Source: an uncultured Gemmiger sp. (GTDB taxonomy: Bacteria > Bacillota > Clostridia > Oscillospirales > Ruminococcaceae). Taken from it: a DNA stretch of 54,835 bases. Below, in pieces: positions 8,443 through 16,496 of the stretch (the first letter of the stretch is position 1; every line of letters starts with the position of its first letter). The notes under the pieces are model-generated. The model saw nothing but the letters and a program-made list of their open reading frames with translations. It was not told where the DNA came from and did no database searches. The translations under genes and the position numbers were made by a program. The stretch lies in contig CALWNO010000012.1 in NCBI GenBank assembly GCA_944382785.1, forward strand, positions 1 to 54,835. The letters are read 5' to 3'.

Positions 8443-9627
8443 ATGAAGATCGCCGTGGCCGGCATGGGATATGTCGGGCTTTCCAACGGGGTGCTGCTGG
8501 CCCAGCACAACGAGGTGTGGGCAGTGGATGTACTGCCCGCCCGGGTGGCGGACATCAACGCCCGCCGCTGCCCTTTGGCGGACAAGGAGCTGGAGGAGTA
8601 CCTGACCGGGCACGAACTGGATCTGCGGGCCACCACCGATGCGGCCGCCGCCTATACCGGGGCGGACTGGGTCATCATCTCCACCCCCACCAATTACGAC
8701 GAAAAGAAGAATTTTTTTGATACTTCCAGTGTGGAGGAGGTGCTGCGGCTGGTGGGGCAGTATGCCCCCGAAGCCACCGTGGTCATCAAATCCACCGTGC
8801 CGGTGGGCTACACCGCCCGCATCCGGGAGAAGATGCACAACCCCCGCATCCTGTTCAGCCCGGAATTCCTGCGGGAGGGCCATGCCCTGTACGACAATCT
8901 CTATCCCAGCCGCATTGTGGTGGGCGCTCCCAAGGGCGACGCCCGCCTGGAAGAAAAGGCCCGGGAGTTTGCCGCCCTGCTGCAGCAGGGGGCCTGCAAG
9001 CAGGAGATCCCCACCCTCTTTCCCGGCCTGACCGAGGCGGAGGCCATCAAGCTGTTTGCCAACACCTACCTGGCCTTGCGGGTGGCCTACTTCAACGAGC
9101 TGGACACCTACGCCGCCCTGCGGGGGCTGGATACCCGGGCCATCATCGACGGGGTCTGCCTGGACCCGCGCATCGGGGCCCAGTACAACAACCCCAGCTT
9201 CGGATACGGCGGCTACTGCCTGCCCAAGGACACCAAGCAGCTGCTGGCCAACTATGATGCGGTGCCCCAGAACCTCATCGGCGCCATTGTGGAGAGCAAC
9301 CGCACCCGCAAGGATTTTATCAGCGAGCAGGTGCTGGCCCGGCATCCCAAGGTGGTGGGGGTGTACCGGCTGACCATGAAGGCGGGCAGCGACAACTTCC
9401 GCCAGTCCAGCATTCAGGGGGTCATGAAGCGCATCCGGGCCGAAGGGGTGCCCCTGGTGGTGTACGAGCCCACCCTGACCCAGGACGACTTTTACGGCAG
9501 CCGGGTGGAGCGGGACCTGGCCGCCTTCAAGCGGGACTGCGATGTGATCCTGGCCAACCGCCGCGCCCCGGAACTGGACGATGTGGCGGAAAAGGTGTAC
9601 ACCCGGGACCTGTACAGCCGGGATTGA
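8443..9627 (+). CDS. ugd: UDP-glucose 6-dehydrogenase
   Basis: Oxidises UDP-glucose to UDP-glucuronate with two NAD+, supplying precursors for capsule, teichuronic acid or exopolysaccharide. It has 394 residues, like the short Escherichia Ugd class. The N-terminal Rossmann motif is [12 protein letters not shown] (5-16). The middle helix contains the catalytic lysine region [14 protein letters not shown] (200-213), and the nucleophilic cysteine is C259 in [10 protein letters not shown]. No glycosyltransferase cluster surrounds it, so the end product is not indicated. A weak GAGGTG site precedes the ATG. Confidence 0.94.
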   Translation: MKIAVAGMGYVGLSNGVLLAQHNEVWAVDVLPARVADINARRCPLADKELEEYLTGHELDLRATTDAAAAYTGADWVIISTPTNYDEKKNFFDTSSVEEVLRLVGQYAPEATVVIKSTVPVGYTARIREKMHNPRILFSPEFLREGHALYDNLYPSRIVVGAPKGDARLEEKAREFAALLQQGACKQEIPTLFPGLTEAEAIKLFANTYLALRVAYFNELDTYAALRGLDTRAIIDGVCLDPRIGAQYNNPSFGYGGYCLPKDTKQLLANYDAVPQNLIGAIVESNRTRKDFISEQVLARHPKVVGVYRLTMKAGSDNFRQSSIQGVMKRIRAEGVPLVVYEPTLTQDDFYGSRVERDLAAFKRDCDVILANRRAPELDDVAEKVYTRDLYSRD

Positions 9628-9637
9628 AGAATACCTC

Positions 9638-9666
9638 TTGACATTACCGGAAAGCCGTGTTATGGT
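9638..9666 (+). promoter_or_regulatory. Promoter of the MATE leader transcript
   Basis: TTGACA, 17-base spacer, TATGGT, only 10 bases after the ugd stop codon. It predicts a transcript start near 9673 and a leader of about 138 bases. Confidence 0.75.
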
Positions 9667-9722
9667 AAGGCTGTTGCTCGGAGGGCAAGTCATCGGGAAC
9701 GAAACCGTTTTTGCGAAATGAC

Positions 9723-9773
9723 GCGCCGGATAAGGCACAGGCTGAGATGCCTGCCCTTGTCCGGCGCTTTTTT
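9723..9773 (+). terminator. Intrinsic terminator inside the MATE leader (attenuator)
   Basis: A 13-bp stem (9723-9735 with 9755-9767, one G-T pair) capped by a second stem CAGGC/GCCTG and followed by six T. It lies between a promoter and the transporter start, so it must be bypassed for expression. The upstream AGGGCA (9682-9687) can pair with TGCCCT (9752-9757) in its 3' side, a possible antiterminator. Confidence 0.8.
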
Positions 9774-9809
9774 CATCCTCCGGGCCTATCCCGAACCTGC
9801 AGGAGGATG
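9774..9809 (+). promoter_or_regulatory. Hairpin sequestering the MATE ribosome binding site
   Basis: CATCCTCC (9774-9781) is the exact complement of GGAGGATG (9802-9809), which contains the Shine-Dalgarno of the MATE gene starting at 9811. The upstream CGGAGG (9679-9684) copies the Shine-Dalgarno and could pair with CCTCCG (9777-9782) to release it. Confidence 0.7.
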
Positions 9810-9810
9810 T

Positions 9811-11148
9811 ATGGATCAAAAGACTTTATTTCTGGAAACGCCGCCCCGGCGCCTGTTTTTCCGGGCTGCCCTGCCCGGATCGGTGGGCATGCTGGCTTCT
9901 TCCCTGTACCAGCTCATGGACGGCATCTTTGTGGGGCGGATTCTGGGGGACAGCGCCTTTGCAGCTCTCAATCTGGCCATGCCCCTGGTCATCATCAACT
10001 TCGCCCTGGCCGACCTTATCGGAGTGGGTTCGGCGGTGCCCATCTCGGTGCGGCTGGGGGAAAAGCGCCCCCAGGAGGCGAACAATCTCTTCACCTGTGC
10101 CTGCCTGATGGTGGTGGGGCTGGGAGCCCTCACCGGCGGGGTGTTCTATCTGCTGGCCCCCACCCTGCTGGGCCTGATGGGCGCCGAGGGGGAACTGCTG
10201 ACCCAGGCGGTGGCCTACATGCGGGTATACGCCCTGTTTTCCCCACTGGTGAGCATCGTTTTTGCGGCGGACAACTACCTGCGCATCTGCGGGCGGATCA
10301 AGACCAGCATGTGGCTGAACGTTCTCATGTCGGTTTTGTGCGCCGGGCTGGAGTTTTTCCTGCTGTATGTGGTGGGCATGGGCATTGCGGGAGCGGCCCT
10401 GGGCACCTGCCTGGGCATGACGGTGTGCGCCGTGCTGGCCATGGGCCCCTTCCTGGCCGGGCGGATGCCCCTGCGGTTCCACAAGCCCCGGTTCACCAGG
10501 CGGATTGTGGGCAGCATCCTCAGCTGCGGGTGCCCCACCTTTCTGAGCAACATTGCGGGACGTGTGACCTCTATTATTATGAACGTGGTGCTGCTGCGCC
10601 TGGGCGGAGCAGATGCCGTCTCGGTATATGGGATCCTGATGTATGTGGACGGCTTTGTGCTGCCCCTGTTGTACGGCATGTGTGATTCTCTGCAGCCCGC
10701 CGTGGGCTACAACTGGGGCGCCGGGCGACGGGACCGGGTGCTGGCCATCGAGAAGCGATGCTTTGCGGCCAGCGCGGTGATCTCTCTGGCAGCGGCGGGG
10801 CTGCTGCTGGCCTTTCCTGCCCAGACCTCCTCCCTGTTCATTGGCAGTGAAGGAAGCGGAGTGCTTGTCATGGCTGTTCCGGCAGTACAGCTGTTCAGCC
10901 TGGGCTATCTGACCCGCTGGTTCAGCTTTGCTACCCAGAGTTTCCTTTCTGCGGTGGAAAAGCCGGTGCAGGCGTCCATCCTGTCGGTATCGGTGGCACT
11001 GGTCTTTCCGGTGGCGCTCATCGGGGCGCTGTGGCCCTGGGGTCTCACCGGTCTGTGGTGCAACCAGCCCGGTACTACCCTGCTGGCGGCCGCTCTGGCC
11101 GCAGGGCTGCTGCTGGACTTCCGCCGGCGGTACGCCATGCGCCGATGA
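9811..11148 (+). CDS. MATE family multidrug/toxin efflux transporter
   Basis: Inner-membrane cation-coupled exporter of the MATE family (MepA/NorM-like). The 445 residues form about 12 transmembrane helices in two similar halves. Typical segments are LFFRAALPGSVGMLASSLYQ near the N-terminus, LMDGIFVGRILGDSAFAALN, and YGMCDSLQPAVGYNWGAG in the second half. Substrate and coupling ion cannot be deduced. The ATG is fixed by the AGGAGG site at 9801-9806. Expression appears to be under RNA control: promoter, leader terminator and a Shine-Dalgarno-masking hairpin precede it. A transporter-plus-switch layout is typical of genes induced by a small toxic metabolite. Confidence 0.92.
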   Translation: MDQKTLFLETPPRRLFFRAALPGSVGMLASSLYQLMDGIFVGRILGDSAFAALNLAMPLVIINFALADLIGVGSAVPISVRLGEKRPQEANNLFTCACLMVVGLGALTGGVFYLLAPTLLGLMGAEGELLTQAVAYMRVYALFSPLVSIVFAADNYLRICGRIKTSMWLNVLMSVLCAGLEFFLLYVVGMGIAGAALGTCLGMTVCAVLAMGPFLAGRMPLRFHKPRFTRRIVGSILSCGCPTFLSNIAGRVTSIIMNVVLLRLGGADAVSVYGILMYVDGFVLPLLYGMCDSLQPAVGYNWGAGRRDRVLAIEKRCFAASAVISLAAAGLLLAFPAQTSSLFIGSEGSGVLVMAVPAVQLFSLGYLTRWFSFATQSFLSAVEKPVQASILSVSVALVFPVALIGALWPWGLTGLWCNQPGTTLLAAALAAGLLLDFRRRYAMRR

Positions 11149-11184
11149 AGGCTGTGCCTTTCCCGCCATTATAAAAGGAAACAA

Positions 11185-11235
11185 GCCCGGGACTTTTCCT
11201 GTCTGTACAGAAAGGGTCCCGGGCCGTTCTTGATT
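11185..11235 (+). terminator. Intrinsic terminator after the MATE gene
   Basis: Stem GCCCGGGAC / GTCCCGGGC (11185-11193 with 11216-11224) followed by a T-rich stretch. Confidence 0.8.
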
Positions 11236-11272
11236 TTATCCGATTTGTATATTTGTTAACTTTATGTGAAAA

Positions 11273-11299
11273 TTAGCACTCACCACTTGACAGTGCTAA
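11273..11299 (+). promoter_or_regulatory. CIRCE operator (HrcA binding site)
   Basis: TTAGCACTC, nine bases, then CAGTGCTAA; the CIRCE consensus is TTAGCACTC-N9-GAGTGCTAA, so one position differs. The right arm overlaps the -35 box of the hsp20 promoter, where HrcA binding would block RNA polymerase. Confidence 0.92.
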
Positions 11300-11315
11300 T
11301 TTTCGGTGGTATAGT
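11287..11315 (+). promoter_or_regulatory. Heat-shock promoter of hsp20
   Basis: TTGACA inside CIRCE, 17-base spacer, TATAGT. It predicts a transcript start near 11322 and a leader of about 118 bases. Confidence 0.88.
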
Positions 11316-11439
11316 ATAGACGTACCTTGAGAGAGAAACAAAGAGCTCCCACCAAGGCAGACGCCCGATGGCAGACAGCCGCCGGGCGGGCAGCGTTTGA
11401 CAGCCGGCCAAGGGCCGGTTTGAATGGAGGTTATGACTT

Positions 11440-11886
11440 ATGTTGCCCAGCATTTTTGGTGAAGATCTGTTTGATGATATGTTCGATGATATGTACGGCA
11501 TGCGCCCCTTCTTTGGCAATCACAACCCGCTGTACGGCAAGAATGCCAAGAACCTGATGAAGTCCGATATCCGGGAGACGGAGGACGCCTATGAGCTGGA
11601 TATCGACCTGCCCGGCTTCAAGAAGGAAGAAGTCAGCCTGAAGCTGGATCAGGGGTATCTGACCATCTCCGCCGCCAAGGGCCTGGACAAGGATGACGAG
11701 ACCAAGACCGGCCGGTATATCCGCCGGGAGCGTTACACCGGCGCCTGCAGCCGCAGCTTCTACGTGGGCGACCAGATGAAGCCGGAGGACATCTCCGCCA
11801 AGTTTGAGGATGGCATCCTGAAGATCCATCTGCCCAAGGCTGCGCCCAAACTGCCCGCACAGTCCAACCTGATCGCCATCGAATGA
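11440..11886 (+). CDS. hsp20: Hsp20 family small heat-shock protein
   Basis: ATP-independent holdase chaperone that binds unfolding proteins and forms oligomers. It has 148 residues: an N-terminal arm of about 38 residues rich in Phe, Met and Asp, an alpha-crystallin domain from about 40 to 138 with DIRETEDAYELDIDLPGFKKE and the closing FEDGILKIHLPK, and a C-terminal I-x-I anchor (IAI) in the last residues. A GGAGG site precedes the start. The overlapping CIRCE operator and sigma-A promoter indicate HrcA repression relieved by heat, as in many Clostridia. It is monocistronic with its own terminator. Confidence 0.96.
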   Translation: MLPSIFGEDLFDDMFDDMYGMRPFFGNHNPLYGKNAKNLMKSDIRETEDAYELDIDLPGFKKEEVSLKLDQGYLTISAAKGLDKDDETKTGRYIRRERYTGACSRSFYVGDQMKPEDISAKFEDGILKIHLPKAAPKLPAQSNLIAIE

Positions 11887-11916
11887 TCGGCTGATCTTTC
11901 GCCTGAAACAACACAC

Positions 11917-11959
11917 AGCCCCGGCCTCGCGCCAACAACGCGGGGCCGGGGCTTTTTTT
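11917..11959 (+). terminator. Intrinsic terminator after hsp20
   Basis: Stem AGCCCCGGCC / GGCCGGGGCT (11917-11926 with 11944-11953) followed by seven T. It faces the end of a minus-strand gene. Confidence 0.9.
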
Positions 11960-11984
11960 GTTTGTGTGTTTCCGTTGGCCCGGG

Positions 11985-12890
11985 TTACTGGCCGGAGACC
12001 CTGTTCTTCAACCGCCGGGCGGTGCGGGCCAGGCGGGCGGTGGCGGTGCGCAGCCGGGTCAGCACCTCGTCATAGCGGGGCGCCTGCATATGGGGAAAGG
12101 CCCGCAGCAGACGGCCTTCGCCGAAATGCTCCTGCCGGGCCAGGCGTTCCACCTCGGCGCGCACGGCGCGGGCCCGGTCGGCCATCTCCAGCAGCTGCTG
12201 GCGCAGGGCAGCGGTGTTCTCCCGCCCTTCCATGGCGGCCAGCATGAGCTGGAGTTTCTGTTCGTCCAGCAGGGTGTCCACCGTCATGGCGCCGGTGCCG
12301 ATCTTGTCGGTCATGGCATCACTGAGCAGGCGCAGGGCGGCGGAAAAGTCCTTCAGCCGTTTCAGGCGGCGTTCCAGGCCCGCGGCCTGGGCGAAGGAGA
12401 TGCCCACATCCACTGCAAACCCCACCGCCAGCACCCCGTCCGTCACGGCCAGGGCCAGGGGCGGGATGGCCTGCACCGCCGCTGCCACCGGCGGATGGAC
12501 CAGGCGGATCACCAGGACGCCGCCCAGTCCCCACAGCAGAGAGAACCGGGGACAGATGAACCCGCCCAGATTGCCCCGGAATTTGGTATAGTCCCACCAG
12601 CGGGTGTGGAAGAGTTTGTACAGGGCGTATCCCGCCACCAGTTCCACCAGGGTGGCCAGCACTGCGGCCACCACAAACACCGCCGCCACATTGTTCTGCC
12701 AGGGCCCCAGCACCGCCAGCAGGCCCACCATGCCGAAGCCGTAGATGGGGCAGGCCGGTCCGTTGAGGAAGCCCCGGTTGACCAGCTGACGGGTATTCAC
12801 TGCTGCAAAGGCCACCTCCACACACCAGCCCAGAACCGCATAGATGAAAAAGAAGCACACATATTGGGGTAGAGTGTACAGGGCGTTCAT
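11985..12890 (-). CDS. CmpB-type putative ABC transporter permease (PF06541-like membrane protein)
   Basis: Membrane protein of unknown role, 301 residues. The N-terminal half has about five hydrophobic segments and the family signature GFLNGPACPIYGFG (41-54), followed by WWDYTKFRGNLGGFICPRFS (98-117). The C-terminal third (from about 175) is charged and helical and probably cytoplasmic. The family is labelled a putative ABC transporter type IV, but no ATPase or binding protein lies nearby, so transport is unproven. Its ATG overlaps the trmB stop by four bases (ATGA), which makes it the second gene of a trmB operon. Confidence 0.8.
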   Translation of the reverse strand: MNALYTLPQYVCFFFIYAVLGWCVEVAFAAVNTRQLVNRGFLNGPACPIYGFGMVGLLAVLGPWQNNVAAVFVVAAVLATLVELVAGYALYKLFHTRWWDYTKFRGNLGGFICPRFSLLWGLGGVLVIRLVHPPVAAAVQAIPPLALAVTDGVLAVGFAVDVGISFAQAAGLERRLKRLKDFSAALRLLSDAMTDKIGTGAMTVDTLLDEQKLQLMLAAMEGRENTAALRQQLLEMADRARAVRAEVERLARQEHFGEGRLLRAFPHMQAPRYDEVLTRLRTATARLARTARRLKNRVSGQ

Positions 12891-13633
12891 GCCTCCTCTT
12901 CCTCCTCATCTTCCTCCTCATCCAGGCGGCGGGCCAGCTCCTTGGGCTCCACCCAGGTCACGGTGCTGTCCGGCCCCTTGCGGGCGATGAGGGCCTTGAT
13001 GGGAATGCCCTGCTCGCTGAACATGCCCTCATGCTCGGTGCGCAGGTTCCAGGCGGGCTCGTCGGCGTGGAGATCAAAGGTCTGCCAGGTGATCTCGAAC
13101 CCTGCTGCCGGGAAGTATTGCAGGCTGTCCCGGAAGAGGTCGTCGTCGTCCGTCTTGAACCAGATCTCCGCCCCCTCGTCCATGAGGGTGCGGTACTGGA
13201 GCAGCTGCCGGGGATGGGTCAGCCGGTGTTTGTGGCTGCTGGCGTTCTTGCTCCAGGGATTGCAGAAGTTGATGTAGATGCGGGCCACCCGGTCCTCCGG
13301 GGAGAAGGCCCCCGACATCCGCTCGATGTCCAGGGAGGCGATCAGGACATTGTCCGGGGGCAGCTGCCGTTCCAGATAGGCCTTTTCCACCTTGCGCTTG
13401 GCCAGGATCAGCACCTTGTCGGTGATGTCGATGCCCAGAAAGTTGCGGGTGGGGTCGGAGGGAGCCAGCTGGGCCAGGAATCCGCCCTTGCCGCAGCCCA
13501 GTTCCAGGCAGAAGGGCTGTTCCGGGCGGGCAAACAGTTCCCGCCAGTGTCCCGCGTGGGTCAGGGGCTCGTGGACATGGAAATCACAGGCCAGCAGCTC
13601 CGGCCGGGCGTAGGGTTTGAAACGCATGCGCAT
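12887..13633 (-). CDS. trmB: tRNA (guanine-N7)-methyltransferase
   Basis: Methylates G46 of the tRNA variable loop using S-adenosylmethionine. It has 248 residues. The SAM site ELGCGKGGFLAQLA is near residue 45, followed by GIDITDKVLILAKRK. The family's catalytic and tRNA-binding segment appears as INFCNPWSKNASSHKHRLTH; the more usual form is FPDPWPKKRHHKRRL, so this copy diverges within the motif but keeps NPW and the HKHRL basic patch. An unusual acidic tail (DEEEDEEEEEA) ends the protein. It overlaps the CmpB gene and follows alaX by 27 bases in the same direction. Confidence 0.9.
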   Translation of the reverse strand: MRMRFKPYARPELLACDFHVHEPLTHAGHWRELFARPEQPFCLELGCGKGGFLAQLAPSDPTRNFLGIDITDKVLILAKRKVEKAYLERQLPPDNVLIASLDIERMSGAFSPEDRVARIYINFCNPWSKNASSHKHRLTHPRQLLQYRTLMDEGAEIWFKTDDDDLFRDSLQYFPAAGFEITWQTFDLHADEPAWNLRTEHEGMFSEQGIPIKALIARKGPDSTVTWVEPKELARRLDEEEDEEEEEA

Positions 13634-13660
13634 GATGAAGGTACCTCTCTCGTGGTTTTA

Positions 13661-14818
13661 TCAATGTTGTTCCAGCAGAAAACGCTGTACGGCGTCAAAG
13701 TCTGTGGTGCCCAGGCTGCCCTGGCACAGTTCGCCGCGCCCGCCGCCCCGGCCGTCAAAGGCGGCGTTGAGGGCCTGGGCCGCGGTCCGGGCATCCCCGC
13801 CGGGGCAGTGAAGCACATAGGAAAGCCCCCGCCCGCCGGGGCTCAGCACGGCACACAGGGTGCCGGTGCGGGCGGTGACCGTCAGACACAGGCGGCGCAG
13901 GGTATCGGAGTCCGCATCCGGGCAGAGGAACACCGTCCTCTGCCCTGGCCGGGCCCCCGCGCCCCAGGCCTCCCCCAGCGCCTGCTGCACCGCAGCCAGA
14001 CGGCGGTGGAGGGTTTCGGTGTTGTGAACATGGTGGCCCACCGCCTCCCGCAGGCGGCCCGGCCCGGCGCTGAGCAGCACCCCGGCTTCCTCGGCGTCCC
14101 GCCAGGCATCGGCCACCGCCCGCTGGGCCCGCTGCCCGCAGGCCACCGCCAGCCGCATGCCGCCCTTGTAGTGCTGGGCGCTGAGGATCTTGATGAGCCC
14201 CACCTGCCCCGTGGTGCGCAGATGGGTGCCGCAGCAGGCACACAGGTCCGCCCCGCCGGCATCGGTGAGCCGGACGGCACCGTCGATCTCCTTTTTGCTG
14301 CGGTAGGTCAGGGTTGCCAGCTCCGCCGGGTCCGGGTACCAGCACCGCACCGGGGCATCCGCCCGGACGGCGGCATTGGCCCGGGCTTCCGCCTGGGCCA
14401 GCTGGGCAGGGGTCAGGGGGATGTCGGTATCCATCCGCACCGCCGGGTCCCCGATGTGAAAGCCCACGTTCTCCGCCCCGAACAGCCGGTGCAGGGTGCC
14501 GCTGAGGATATGCTCCCCGGTGTGCTGTTCCATGTGGTCCAGCCGGGGTTCCCAGTCGATTTCCCCGTTCACCTGTTCTCCCACCGGCAGGGGGGCACTC
14601 AGGCGGTGCCAGATGACCCCCTCCTTCATCCAGGTGTGGGTCACCCGGACCTCCCCCAGGGTGCCGGTGTCGGCGGGCTGGCCGCCGCCCTCCGGGTAAA
14701 AGGCGGTGCGGTCCAGCGCCGCACGCCAGCCATCCCCTTCCGGCTCACAGGCCAGCACACAGGCGGTAAACCGGCGCAGGAAGGAGTCCTGCTCATACAA
14801 TTTCACGGTCGGCTGCAA
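13661..14818 (-). CDS. Alanyl-tRNA editing protein, AlaX-L type
   Basis: Free-standing editing factor that hydrolyses mischarged Ser- or Gly-tRNA(Ala). Residues 1-90 resemble the beta-barrel entry of the alanyl-tRNA synthetase editing domain (TAFYPEGGGQPADTG). The zinc-binding HxxxH is H99/H103 in QHTGEHILS, and the second pair is the CxxxH at C195/H199 in CACCGTH. The C-terminal third ends with a DHHA1-like segment rich in glycine (GRGGGRGELCQGS). The 385-residue length fits AlaX-L, not full AlaRS, and no aminoacylation domain is present. It is the first gene of the alaX-trmB-cmpB run. Confidence 0.9.
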   Translation of the reverse strand: MQPTVKLYEQDSFLRRFTACVLACEPEGDGWRAALDRTAFYPEGGGQPADTGTLGEVRVTHTWMKEGVIWHRLSAPLPVGEQVNGEIDWEPRLDHMEQHTGEHILSGTLHRLFGAENVGFHIGDPAVRMDTDIPLTPAQLAQAEARANAAVRADAPVRCWYPDPAELATLTYRSKKEIDGAVRLTDAGGADLCACCGTHLRTTGQVGLIKILSAQHYKGGMRLAVACGQRAQRAVADAWRDAEEAGVLLSAGPGRLREAVGHHVHNTETLHRRLAAVQQALGEAWGAGARPGQRTVFLCPDADSDTLRRLCLTVTARTGTLCAVLSPGGRGLSYVLHCPGGDARTAAQALNAAFDGRGGGRGELCQGSLGTTDFDAVQRFLLEQH

Positions 14819-14959
14819 CAGAGGGTCCCATCCTTTCAGCCCGGGAGTGCCAGGCGTTATATGGGTTTTATTATATCATAAAACCGGGGTAGAAAAAAAC
14901 AGGCAAATCCGGTATAATGGTAGATATATTGCCGCACCTCATGTTTTAGGAGAAAAACT
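14819..14959. promoter_or_regulatory. Divergent promoter region alaX / lipoprotein
   Basis: A plus-strand TATAAT at 14913-14918 lies 42 bases before the lipoprotein start. A minus-strand TATAAT near 14873-14878 faces alaX. Neither has a good -35 box. Confidence 0.5.
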
Positions 14960-16330
14960 ATGAAACGTATCCTCTGTTCGGTCCTGGCCCTGGGGCTGCT
15001 GGCCGGCTGCGCCCCCGCCGCCACCGGCGGCATGACCACCGCCGAAACGGCCGAGACCGCCCCCACGGCTGCCCCCCAGGAACTGTCCGTCTACTATGAA
15101 GCGGGGGCTTCCACCGCCGCAGCCCAGGCTCTGCGCCGGTACGCCGAAGCCCAGGGGGTTACTCTGGTAGAGCTGCCCGACACGGCGGACGCCGCCGAGG
15201 CAGATCTGGCCGTGCTGAACGCCGAACCCGCCGCCGATGACGGCAACTGGGTGAACATGGGCACCGACAGCCTGCTGTCCACCGCTGCCATCCGGGCGGG
15301 GGTGAACCCCGAGGCCGCCGTGTCCTCCGTGACCGCCCTGCCCCTGGGCAAAACACTGTACGGCTACTGGGCGGACAGCCGGATGCTGGCTGCCCTGTTC
15401 CAGCTCGCCGACACCGATTCCCTGGAATCCGACCTGAAGGAAGCCAGCTGGGCAGAGTGGACCGCCCTGGCCGACGCCGTATCCGGCTGGATCGCCGAGC
15501 CCGCCGAAACCACCGTGACCCTGAACGGCAACGAGTATGCCCTCTCTTCCACCGAGATTGAACCTGCCTCCAACCTGCAGACGGTATTCACCCTGCCCAT
15601 GAGCCACGCCTCCGTCTCTTTCGGGGGCGCCGCCTTCACCGGGGTGCTGCTGGCCGCCGGGGAGGACCGCAGCGAGACCACCCTCACCGGTCCGCTCAAC
15701 GGGTTGTACAGCGTCCTGGAACTGGAATTGACCCACCGGGACACCAACACTCTGCCCACCCAGGCCGAGGCCGCCGGAGCCCTGCAGGCGGGAGAAGCCC
15801 TGTTCTACCGGGGCACCATGGCTGATCTGATGGTCCACACCGACGGTGATCTGCAGGATCATCTGGTCTGCCTGCCCCTCAAGTGTGATTTTGTGGAGAG
15901 CGACCTTTCCACCACCGAATACAACCTCACCGGCCTGATGAACTATCCCATCCTGTCCACCGCCGCCTGGCTGGCCATCCCCGCCGGGGTGGACGAGGAG
16001 GGCCTGCGGGCGGCGGCCGCCGCCATCCTGTGGCTGTACACCAGTGAACCCGGGGAGGAGACCCTTACCGAGACTCTGGGGCTCATCACCCCCTGGGGCA
16101 CCGCCGCCAACGACACCACCGCCTGTCAGATGCAGATCGAGCAGGTGGGGGCGGGCATTCTGCCGGAGGTGAGCCTGACCCCCGCCCAGCAGCAGGCCCT
16201 GGCCGTGGCCGGGGTGGAGCTGGGCTTTGACGGCAGCAACCCCCGCACCGAGTTTGCCCGCACCGACCGGGACACCTGGCGGGCGGCGGTCATCACCGCC
16301 CTGGCCTCTGCAGGGGATGCAGAAGAATGA
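14960..16330 (+). CDS. Substrate-binding-protein-like lipoprotein
   Basis: Exported lipoprotein of 456 residues. The signal peptide ends in the lipobox LLAGC with the lipidated cysteine at residue 17, followed by a Thr/Ala/Glu linker. The rest has the alternating pattern of extracellular solute-binding proteins (ELSVYYEAGASTAAAQALRRYAEAQG; later LSTAAWLAIPAGVDEEGL), but no family-defining motif is strong enough to name a substrate. No ABC permease or ATPase is adjacent, so it may serve a distant transporter or act as a sensor. Base composition matches the neighbours. It ends in a gap holding a 24-bp palindrome. Confidence 0.6.
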   Translation: MKRILCSVLALGLLAGCAPAATGGMTTAETAETAPTAAPQELSVYYEAGASTAAAQALRRYAEAQGVTLVELPDTADAAEADLAVLNAEPAADDGNWVNMGTDSLLSTAAIRAGVNPEAAVSSVTALPLGKTLYGYWADSRMLAALFQLADTDSLESDLKEASWAEWTALADAVSGWIAEPAETTVTLNGNEYALSSTEIEPASNLQTVFTLPMSHASVSFGGAAFTGVLLAAGEDRSETTLTGPLNGLYSVLELELTHRDTNTLPTQAEAAGALQAGEALFYRGTMADLMVHTDGDLQDHLVCLPLKCDFVESDLSTTEYNLTGLMNYPILSTAAWLAIPAGVDEEGLRAAAAAILWLYTSEPGEETLTETLGLITPWGTAANDTTACQMQIEQVGAGILPEVSLTPAQQQALAVAGVELGFDGSNPRTEFARTDRDTWRAAVITALASAGDAEE

Positions 16331-16360
16331 ACCATTGGGCAAAAAGCTGACTTTTCACAG

Positions 16361-16384
16361 TTGTACAAAGAATTCTTTGTACAA
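16361..16384. repeat. 24-bp perfect palindrome, candidate operator
   Basis: The half-sequence TTGTACAAAGAA is followed directly by its reverse complement. It is flanked by direct GCTGAC repeats (16346-16351 and 16386-16391). No U tract follows, so it is not a terminator. It lies just upstream of the promoter of the GGDEF-like gene. Confidence 0.7.
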
Positions 16385-16400
16385 GGCTGACGGTGAAATT

Positions 16401-16428
16401 TTGAACACATTGTGATAAAATATAAAAT
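16401..16428 (+). promoter_or_regulatory. Putative promoter of the GGDEF-like gene
   Basis: TTGAAC, 16-base spacer, TAAAAT, 17 bases beyond the 24-bp palindrome. Confidence 0.5.
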
Positions 16429-16496
16429 CAAGAGAAACAGGCCCTCCGCGCAGGGCCCCATGATTTTGAGCGTTGGAGCGAAGGAGAGGCAACAGC

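Noticed and set aside
9740-9800. Resemblance of the MATE leader to a TPP riboswitch (CTGAGA, CCCTT, GAACCTG)
   Set aside because: These words fall inside the terminator stem and the anti-Shine-Dalgarno loop, and the rest of the TPP core is missing.
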